DNA from: an uncultured Flavobacterium sp.
GTDB lineage: Bacteria; Bacteroidota; Bacteroidia; Flavobacteriales; Flavobacteriaceae
Direction of reading: 5' to 3'
Assembly (NCBI GenBank): GCA_946886675.1
Contig: CAMPIZ010000011.1
Coordinates: 1 to 13,672, forward strand
DNA length: 13,672 bases
This document shows positions 7,954-13,672 of this stretch, piece after piece. Under the pieces are notes generated by a model. It was not told where the DNA came from. It saw only the letters and a list, made by a program, of their open reading frames with translations, and made no database searches. Position 1 is the first letter of the stretch, and the number at the start of each line of letters is the position of its first letter. The translations under genes were made by a program, and so were the position numbers.

Positions 7954-9528
7954 ATGAAAAAAAATATATTAGCTATAGGTATGCTGCTGTTTGCAGCATA
8001 CCTTAATGCTCAAACAGTAAAAGGTTACGTTTACAACGACGAAAACCACAATAATAAAAAAGAAGGCAGGGAAAAAGGTATAGCAAATGTTGCCGTTACT
8101 AATGGTACCGATGTAGTGCTTACCGATAAAAACGGAAAATATGAGCTGGCCGCTAGTAATGATGCTATAATAGCGGTAATAAAACCTTCAGGCTACAGTG
8201 TGCCGGTTAATGCTGATAACCTGCCGCAATTTTTCTATATCCACAAACCGGAAGGCTCACCTAAAACAAAATTTACAGGCGTTGCCCCTACCGGCAAACT
8301 GCCTAAGTCGATAGATTTTGCATTAACAGTGGCAAACGAAAGTGATAACTTTACAGCATTAGTATTTGGCGATCCACAGCCTTATAATCTTGAGGAAGTA
8401 GATTTTTTTGCAAGAGGTATTGTGGCAGAGCTTGAAGGAGTAAAAAACATCCCCTTCGGGTTAAGTATGGGAGACCTTGTAGGTAACGACCTCAGCCTTT
8501 TTAGTCCTTACATACAGGCAGTTAAAAAAGTAGGCATTCCATGGTATAATCTTTTAGGAAACCACGACCTTAACTTTGATGCAGAAAAGGATAACATGGC
8601 TGATGAAACTTATGAAGCCCATTTTGGCCCTGCAAACTATGCGTTTAACTATGGTAAAGTTCATTTTATTGTACTTGATGATGTTATCTATCCGGATCCG
8701 CGTGACGAAAAAGGATATTGGGGAGGTTTTAGAGAAGATCAGCTTAAGTTTGTAGAAAACGACCTGAAATTTGTACCAAAGGACCATCTTGTAGTACTGG
8801 CTTTCCATATACCGATAAGTGAGCCTGAAGCCCATGATGATGCTTTTAGGGACGAAGACCGAAATAGGCTGTTTGAAATGCTTAAAGACTATCCTTATAC
8901 ACTTTCTCTTTCTGCACACACCCACTTACAAAGACAGGATTTTATAGATAAAGATCAGGGGTGGCAGCAGGAAAAGCCACACCACCATTATAATGTAGGC
9001 ACTACATCCGGAGACTGGTACAGTGGTAAGCTTGACGAAAAAGGCATTCCTATATCAGTAATGAGGGATGGCACGCCAAAAGGTTATGCCTTTATAAACT
9101 TTAACGGCAACCAGTACAGCATTGATTATAAAGTGGCGGGCAAACCAAAAGAGCACCAAATGCAGGTTTTTGCACCTAAGGTTGTAGCAAAAGGGAAAAG
9201 AAGCAAGGCAGGAGTATTTGCAAACTTTTTTATGGGAAGCAAAAATGACAAGCTGGAGTACCGTGTAGATAACGGGGAATGGAAACCAATGCATTTTATG
9301 GAAACAGAAGACCCTTCATATGTAGAACTTGTGTACGAATGGGATCTTGCAGAAGAACTAATGCCGGGCAGGCGATCTTCAGACCCTGTTGCCAGTACTC
9401 ATGTATGGAGAGGCAGCCTTCCTGCAAACCTTGAAACAGGAGAGCACACAATTGAAATTAAAGCAACTGATATGTTTGGGAAAGTGCACACTGCCCTAAA
9501 AACATACAGGATAGAAATGCCAAAATAA
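7954..9528 (+). CDS. Exported calcineurin-like metallophosphoesterase
   Basis: This 524-residue enzyme probably hydrolyses a phosphomonoester or phosphodiester outside the cytoplasm. It starts with a Sec signal peptide (about 1-19, LNA before Gln20). An N-terminal beta-sandwich domain (about 21-125, VKGYVYNDENHNNKKEGREKG) matches the metallophosphatase N-terminal type. The catalytic domain (about 132-330) carries metal-ligand motifs in order: GDPQ (D140, Q142), GDLVGND (D174), GNHD (N203, H204), FHIP (H285) and SAHTH (H322, H324). A C-terminal beta domain (about 340-524) matches the type found in this subfamily. In the first motif Gln replaces the more common His, and the last motif is AHTH in place of GHxH; both may be subfamily features. 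There is no lipobox, so it is probably periplasmic or secreted. It begins nine bases after the SusD-like gene and precedes a GDPD, suggesting the two act on the same compound. The precise substrate is unknown. Confidence 0.9.
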   Translation: MKKNILAIGMLLFAAYLNAQTVKGYVYNDENHNNKKEGREKGIANVAVTNGTDVVLTDKNGKYELAASNDAIIAVIKPSGYSVPVNADNLPQFFYIHKPEGSPKTKFTGVAPTGKLPKSIDFALTVANESDNFTALVFGDPQPYNLEEVDFFARGIVAELEGVKNIPFGLSMGDLVGNDLSLFSPYIQAVKKVGIPWYNLLGNHDLNFDAEKDNMADETYEAHFGPANYAFNYGKVHFIVLDDVIYPDPRDEKGYWGGFREDQLKFVENDLKFVPKDHLVVLAFHIPISEPEAHDDAFRDEDRNRLFEMLKDYPYTLSLSAHTHLQRQDFIDKDQGWQQEKPHHHYNVGTTSGDWYSGKLDEKGIPISVMRDGTPKGYAFINFNGNQYSIDYKVAGKPKEHQMQVFAPKVVAKGKRSKAGVFANFFMGSKNDKLEYRVDNGEWKPMHFMETEDPSYVELVYEWDLAEELMPGRRSSDPVASTHVWRGSLPANLETGEHTIEIKATDMFGKVHTALKTYRIEMPK

Positions 9529-9534
9529 ACAATA

Positions 9535-10452
9535 ATGAAAAATTTTAGAGTCTGCCTTTACTTAGCAGTCGCAGCAGCAGTTGTTTCCTGCAAGACCGAA
9601 AATGAAAAAAGTGAGCAGCAAACAATAGAAACTGCTACCGAAATTGAAGTTCAGGGACATCGTGGAGACAGGGGCAATTTTCCTGAAAACAGCCTCCCGG
9701 CTTTTATTAGCGCTGTAAAAAAAGGAGCTGATGTAATTGAGCTTGATGTAGTAATATCTAAAGATAATAAAGTAGTAGTATCACACGAGCCTTTTATGTC
9801 ATCAGTGTATATGCTTAGTCCAGCAGGCGATTCAATTGCCATACAGGATGAAAGGTCGTATAACCTGTATACAATGACATATGACAGCATTAAAAAATTT
9901 GACGGAGGCTCCAAAGGCAATAAAAATTTTACACAACAAAATAAGTTAAAGGTTTACAAGCCTTTATTATCTGAAGTTATAGACAGTGTGGAAAATTATA
10001 TTGCTGTAAACAAGCTAAAGCCGGTTAAATATAATATTGAAATAAAATCAGTAAAAGAAGAATATGGCATAAGCCAGCCACAGCCTGATGTGTTTATAGA
10101 CATGGTAATGTCTGTAATAAAGGAAAAGGAAATTGTAGATAAAATCAATATCCAGTCATTTGACCCCGCTCCTCTAAATGTCCTTAAAAGTAAATATCCT
10201 GAAGTTAAGATTGCTTTTCTTACTTCCATACCCGGTATTGAAAAAAACATGGCTCAGCTGGATTTCGTGCCTGAAATTTACAGTCCGAATTACAAATTGG
10301 TCAATAAGGCTTTTGTTGATTCCTTAAGAGAAAAGAATGTAAAACTTATTCCCTGGACAGTAAACAACCCGGATGACATAGACCGTATGATCGAACTTAA
10401 GGTTGATGGTATTATTACCGATTATCCCGAAAGAGTTATAGACAAATTATAA
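9535..10452 (+). CDS. Glycerophosphodiester phosphodiesterase family lipoprotein
   Basis: This 305-residue enzyme is expected to split glycerophosphodiesters into glycerol 3-phosphate and an alcohol such as choline, ethanolamine, inositol or glycerol. A short signal peptide ends in a lipobox-like VVSC with Cys at residue 19, so it should be membrane-anchored outside the cytoplasm. The TIM-barrel GDPD motifs are complete: HRGDRGNFPENS (H42, R43, E51), ELDVVISKD (E69, D71), the catalytic VSHE (H84), NIEIK (E169), IQSFDP (206-211), IPWTVN (272-277) and DGIITDYPE (291-299). The length is typical. The mature start CKTENEKSEQ is less acidic than that of the SusD-like protein, so surface display is less certain than lipidation. 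It is the last gene of the run, seven bases after the phosphoesterase stop codon ends its gene, and is followed by a strong terminator. Confidence 0.93.
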   Translation: MKNFRVCLYLAVAAAVVSCKTENEKSEQQTIETATEIEVQGHRGDRGNFPENSLPAFISAVKKGADVIELDVVISKDNKVVVSHEPFMSSVYMLSPAGDSIAIQDERSYNLYTMTYDSIKKFDGGSKGNKNFTQQNKLKVYKPLLSEVIDSVENYIAVNKLKPVKYNIEIKSVKEEYGISQPQPDVFIDMVMSVIKEKEIVDKINIQSFDPAPLNVLKSKYPEVKIAFLTSIPGIEKNMAQLDFVPEIYSPNYKLVNKAFVDSLREKNVKLIPWTVNNPDDIDRMIELKVDGIITDYPERVIDKL

Positions 10453-10477
10453 AAATCGTTTCGTTGTGTTTAATTGA

Positions 10478-10513
10478 AAAAACCCTCAAAGGCTTTTGCC
10501 CGAGAGGGTTTTT
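10478..10513 (+). terminator. Rho-independent terminator after the GDPD gene
   Basis: AAAAACCCTC at 10478-10487 pairs perfectly with GAGGGTTTTT at 10504-10513. The loop holds a smaller nested stem, GGC-TTTT-GCC (10491-10500). The right arm runs into further T-rich sequence (TTTTTATTTTATT). It starts 25 bases after the GDPD stop codon and cleanly ends the transport and hydrolysis run. Confidence 0.88.
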
Positions 10514-10662
10514 ATTTTATTAAGCTCTTTGTAAATAAATATTTTCATTTTCTCACATAGTAGCGATTTGTTAGAATTATCTTACCATTAATTAATCAAA
10601 AAACATCCGTTCCCTGCATAAAATAATACTTAATACAGCTTTAACAAAGTAAGTCAACAAGT

Positions 10663-10681
10663 GTTTTAGTTTTCCTAAAAC
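10663..10681 (+). repeat. Small inverted repeat upstream of the DUF255 gene
   Basis: GTTTTAG (10663-10669) and CTAAAAC (10675-10681) form a perfect 7-bp stem with a five-base loop. It ends just before the candidate -33 element of the next gene, so it could be an operator or simply an upstream hairpin. The rest of the 220-base gap after the terminator holds only AT-rich sequence with no credible gene. Confidence 0.3.
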
Positions 10682-10684
10682 TCA

Positions 10685-10714
10685 TTGCGGGCACTCTCAT
10701 TTTATGTAATTTTA
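10685..10714 (+). promoter_or_regulatory. Candidate promoter for the DUF255/MscS unit
   Basis: TTG at 10685-10687 and TAATTTTA at 10707-10714 (one mismatch to TAnnTTTG) are 19 bases apart, within the usual flavobacterial range. Transcription would begin near 10720, shortly before the ATG at 10734. An overlapping alternative, TATCTTTT at 10715-10722, has poorer spacing. AT-rich sequence makes chance matches common. Confidence 0.35.
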
Positions 10715-10733
10715 TATCTTTTACCATATCACC

Positions 10734-12752
10734 ATGAATGAACTTCATTTTGAATCCAGCCCTTATTTACTTCAACACGCAGCCAATCCTATCCATTGGA
10801 AAGCCTGGAATGGGCAATCTCTGGCAAAAGCACGTGAAGAAAATAAACTTATAATATTAAGTGTTGGCTATTCTGCCTGCCACTGGTGTCATGTGATGGA
10901 ACATGAAAGCTTTGAAGACACAGAAGTAGCAGAGGTAATGAATAAACATTTTATTTCTATAAAAGTAGATCGTGAAGAACGACCCGATGTTGACGCAATA
11001 TATATGAAAGCCGTTCAGATTATGGCCGGGCAGGGAGGCTGGCCCATGAATGTTGTATTATTGCCCGATGGCAGGCCGGTTTGGGGAGGTACTTATTTTA
11101 GAAAAAACAATTGGATAGCTTCTCTTAAACAATTGCATGAGCTCTATGCTTCAAACCCTGAGAAAGTTACTGAATATGCCGAAAAGCTGCATGAAGGACT
11201 TAAAGTTACAGGACTAATAAACATAAATGAAACCGGATACATACCCGACCCTAATAACATTAAACCTATTGTGGAAAAATGGGCTAAAAGCTTTGACTGG
11301 GATTATGGCGGCTACGCACGTGCCCCAAAGTTTATGATGCCTAATAATTATTTGTTTTTGCAACGATATGGCTATCAGGTGCAGTCTCAGGAATTAATCG
11401 ATTTTGTAGACCTCACCCTTACACGTATGGCATATGGCGGCCTCTTTGATACTGTAGAGGGTGGTTTTGCACGTTACTCTGTAGATATGGAATGGCATGT
11501 GCCTCATTTTGAAAAAATGCTGTATGACAACGGTCAGCTTATGAGTTTGTATGCACAGGCTTACAAAAGGACTAAAAATCCATTATACAAGGAGGTAATA
11601 GAAAAAATACATCACTTTATTAATCGTGAGCTTACAGCACAAAACGGAGCTTTTTTCAGCGCACTTGATGCTGACAGCGCAGACGAAAACGGCCATAAGG
11701 AAGAAGGGGCTTTTTATGTATGGAAAAAAGACAGATTAAAAGAACTTATAGGTAAAGACTTTGATATTTTCTCGGTTGTTTTTAACATAAACGAATTTGG
11801 TTTTTGGGAAAATGGCAATTATGTGCTTATACAAACCCAACCCCTTAAGGAAATAGCTGAAAAATTTAATCTTACAGAACAGGAACTGGCGGATAAAAAG
11901 ATACAATGGGAAGAAATTTTATTTGAAGAACGGGAAAAGAGAATAAAGCCCGGACTGGATGACAAAACACTTACCTCTTGGAATGCATTAATGCTAAAAG
12001 GATATGTAGATGCTTATAAAGCTCTTGGTGAGGAAATTTATCTTGATGCTGCCCGAAAGAATGCTTTATTCATTACAGAACATCTTTGGCACAGCGATGG
12101 GCACCTATGGCGGACATACAAAGATGGAAAGGCTAAAATTCAGGGCTTTCTTGAGGATTATGCCATAACAGCAGATGCCTTTCTTGCTTACTATCAGGCT
12201 ACACTTGATGAGAAATGGCTATACTATGCCAAACAGCTTACCGATTATGCTTTGGAAAATTTTTATGACGAACAAAGTCAGTTTTTTACTTACACATCCT
12301 CCAGAGAAGAACAGCTTATTGCACCGCATTATGAAACCGAGGATAATGTGATACCGGCATCTAATTCGGTCATGGCAAATAACCTGTATAAATTAAGTAT
12401 ACTATTTGACAATGGCTATTATGAAAAGGTTGCCCTGCAAATGCTCTATAACATAATACCAAATCTTGATTATCCTTCTGCTTTTTCAAACTGGCTTAAC
12501 CTGTGGCTCGAGCTTTCAGACAGCAATAAAGAACTGGCAGTTTGCGGAACTGATGCTCAGGAAGAAATTAAAAAGATAAATGAAGTATACCTGCCACATG
12601 TTATAACTGCAGGCAGTACCGGCAATAGTGAAATACCTTTCTTAAAAGGGCGCTTTGTTAAAGATAATACCCTTTTTTATATTTGTAAGAACAGGGCCTG
12701 CGATTTGCCCAACTCTTCAACACAAGAAACTTTAAGCAATCTAAAATTATAA
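10734..12752 (+). CDS. DUF255 thioredoxin-like domain protein (YyaL/SPATA20 family)
   Basis: This 672-residue cytoplasmic protein belongs to the COG1331 family, which joins an N-terminal thioredoxin-like domain to a helical six-hairpin (alpha/alpha-barrel) domain. Family hallmarks are all present: SPYLLQHAANPIHW (9-22), the CHWC redox-like motif (C49-C52) in SACHWCHVMEHESF, VDREERPDVD (78-87), GQGGWPMN (99-106) with the probable cis-proline P104, YGGYARAPKF (191-200), GGFARYSVD (243-251), HVPHFEKMLYDN (255-266) and ALDADSAD farther on. There is no signal peptide. The biochemical role of the family is not established; the barrel resembles sugar-epimerase or glycosidase folds, but catalytic activity is unproven. 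The start at 10734 puts the family's conserved beginning at the N-terminus and the length is normal. It is followed after only five bases by an MscS-type channel gene, so the two are probably co-transcribed. Confidence 0.92.
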   Translation: MNELHFESSPYLLQHAANPIHWKAWNGQSLAKAREENKLIILSVGYSACHWCHVMEHESFEDTEVAEVMNKHFISIKVDREERPDVDAIYMKAVQIMAGQGGWPMNVVLLPDGRPVWGGTYFRKNNWIASLKQLHELYASNPEKVTEYAEKLHEGLKVTGLININETGYIPDPNNIKPIVEKWAKSFDWDYGGYARAPKFMMPNNYLFLQRYGYQVQSQELIDFVDLTLTRMAYGGLFDTVEGGFARYSVDMEWHVPHFEKMLYDNGQLMSLYAQAYKRTKNPLYKEVIEKIHHFINRELTAQNGAFFSALDADSADENGHKEEGAFYVWKKDRLKELIGKDFDIFSVVFNINEFGFWENGNYVLIQTQPLKEIAEKFNLTEQELADKKIQWEEILFEEREKRIKPGLDDKTLTSWNALMLKGYVDAYKALGEEIYLDAARKNALFITEHLWHSDGHLWRTYKDGKAKIQGFLEDYAITADAFLAYYQATLDEKWLYYAKQLTDYALENFYDEQSQFFTYTSSREEQLIAPHYETEDNVIPASNSVMANNLYKLSILFDNGYYEKVALQMLYNIIPNLDYPSAFSNWLNLWLELSDSNKELAVCGTDAQEEIKKINEVYLPHVITAGSTGNSEIPFLKGRFVKDNTLFYICKNRACDLPNSSTQETLSNLKL

Positions 12753-12757
12753 TTTAC

Positions 12758-13609
12758 ATGAAAGATTTTGATTATTACCTTGACTGGTTTTTAGAAGTTT
12801 TAATAACAAATGTTCCAAATGTATTATATGCAATAGGCATACTTATAGTTGGTATCCTGGCCATACGCTTTATTCGGTTTATTGTAAACAGGATAATGAA
12901 AAAAAGGGATATGGACGCTACCGCGGTAAAATTCCTTATGGACATACTTACCTGGGTATTAAGAGTCATGCTCTTTGTAATGGTAATTGCACGATTAGGT
13001 ATAGAAACATCTTCATTTGTTGCTATACTGGGTGCGGCAGGTTTAGCCATAGGCCTTTCATTACAAGGGTCTCTTTCCAACTTTGCCGGAGGGCTGCTTA
13101 TTATAATATTTAAGCCTTTCCGCGTAGGAGACTATATAGAAGCACAAGGAGAAGGAGGTACGGTACAGGAAATACAAATATTTGCCACAAGGCTAAATAC
13201 GCCAAATAATCAGGTAATCTATATACCAAATGGCGCATTGTCTAATGGTAATATTACAAACTATTCTAAGGAACCAACGCGCCGTGCAGAGATTATTGTA
13301 GGTGCGGCTTATGGAAGTGATGTTAGGCATGTAAAGGACGTGTTGCATAGAATTGTTGAAGCTGAAACAAAAATATTAAATGAGCCTGCACCTATTATCC
13401 GTATAAAAGCTCTTGCGGATAACTCAGTAAATTTCCAACTGCTGGTTTGGGCAACAAACGAAGATTTCTGGCAAATGCTTAGCGATATTCAGGAACAGGT
13501 GAAAATAGAATTTGATAAAGAAGGTATAGAAATACCATTCCCTCAGAGAGATATTATTGTTAAAGGTTTTGAACCACCAGCATTACAACCTGAGGATAAA
13601 AAACAATAA
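12758..13609 (+). CDS. Small MscS-family mechanosensitive channel
   Basis: This 283-residue inner-membrane protein is close in size and layout to the 286-residue E. coli MscS, a tension-gated channel that releases solutes during hypo-osmotic shock. Three membrane segments are visible: about 21-43, 58-80 and 84-118. The last includes the pore-lining Gly/Ala pattern LGAAGLAIGLSLQGSLSNFAGG (91-112), followed by KPFRVGDYIE (119-128), the start of the cytoplasmic beta domain. IYIPNGALSNGNITNYS (155-170) and the C-terminal IPFPQRDI (259-266) are further family signatures. No extra domains are fused. It begins five bases after the DUF255 gene and ends just before a strong hairpin. The family is certain; osmotic protection is the most likely job. 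Confidence 0.94.
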   Translation: MKDFDYYLDWFLEVLITNVPNVLYAIGILIVGILAIRFIRFIVNRIMKKRDMDATAVKFLMDILTWVLRVMLFVMVIARLGIETSSFVAILGAAGLAIGLSLQGSLSNFAGGLLIIIFKPFRVGDYIEAQGEGGTVQEIQIFATRLNTPNNQVIYIPNGALSNGNITNYSKEPTRRAEIIVGAAYGSDVRHVKDVLHRIVEAETKILNEPAPIIRIKALADNSVNFQLLVWATNEDFWQMLSDIQEQVKIEFDKEGIEIPFPQRDIIVKGFEPPALQPEDKKQ

Positions 13610-13626
13610 CAGTATCACGTTATCCG

Positions 13627-13665
13627 TTAATAAACAAGGCACAATATTTGTGCCTTGTTTATTAA
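13627..13665 (+). terminator. Perfect 18-bp hairpin, probable (possibly bidirectional) terminator
   Basis: The arms at 13627-13644 and 13648-13665 are perfectly complementary over 18 bases with a three-base loop (TAT). The core is AAGGCACA/TGTGCCTT flanked by A/T-rich ends, so the descending arm supplies a T-rich stretch on either strand. No long T run follows on the + strand. It begins 17 bases after the MscS stop codon and could also end a convergent gene beyond the window. Confidence 0.75.
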
Positions 13666-13672
13666 AAAGTAT

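Noticed and set aside
10514..10733. Possible small gene or RNA in the gap between terminator and DUF255 gene
   Set aside because: It is AT-rich, with no sustained open frame and no strong RNA structure beyond one 7-bp stem; only a weak promoter candidate is supportable.
1..13672. CRISPR array, transposon, phage or tRNA features
   Set aside because: No regularly spaced repeats, transposase or integrase motifs, terminal repeats or tRNA-like cloverleaf were seen; the base composition looks even throughout.

Overview
The window looks like chromosomal DNA from a Bacteroidota member, most likely a Flavobacterium-like flavobacterium. The base composition is AT-rich, start codons mostly follow A-rich leaders instead of strong Shine-Dalgarno sites, and one upstream region carries the flavobacterial -7 element TAnnTTTG (TACTTTTG at 106-113). 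A SusC/SusD outer-membrane pair governed by an ECF sigma factor and a FecR-type anti-sigma factor is also a hallmark of this phylum. All convincing genes lie on the + strand. No RNA genes, insertion sequences, CRISPR arrays or phage genes were seen.

Layout. (1) 1-65 may be the 3' end of an unidentified gene. (2) 138-1229 encodes an acyl-CoA dehydrogenase-fold flavoprotein with its own promoter-like sequence. (3) 1345-2970 is a regulatory pair: an ECF sigma factor, then a FecR-like membrane anti-sigma factor with a TTG start just behind a hairpin. (4) 3055-10452 is a tight run of four genes with gaps of 6 to 9 bases: a SusC-type TonB-dependent transporter with an N-terminal STN signalling domain, a SusD-like lipoprotein, an exported calcineurin-type phosphoesterase, and a glycerophosphodiester phosphodiesterase lipoprotein. 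It ends in a clear hairpin terminator at 10478-10513. (5) 10734-13609 is a two-gene unit: a DUF255/YyaL-type protein with a thioredoxin-like domain and a small MscS-type mechanosensitive channel, followed by an 18-bp perfect hairpin at the window edge.

How the genes may work together. Genes 1345-10452 read as one envelope nutrient system. By analogy with FecA/FecR/FecI, substrate capture by SusD/SusC would be sensed through the STN domain, passed to FecR in the periplasm, and would free the sigma factor to transcribe the transport and hydrolysis genes. The two hydrolases both cleave phosphoester bonds, so the inferred substrate is a phosphodiester such as a deacylated phospholipid headgroup, a glycerophospho-compound or a teichoic-acid-like polymer, and not a glycan. 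That substrate is an inference, since no glycoside hydrolase, peptidase or iron-related gene lies in the run. This locus is the best candidate in the window for an incompletely described system.
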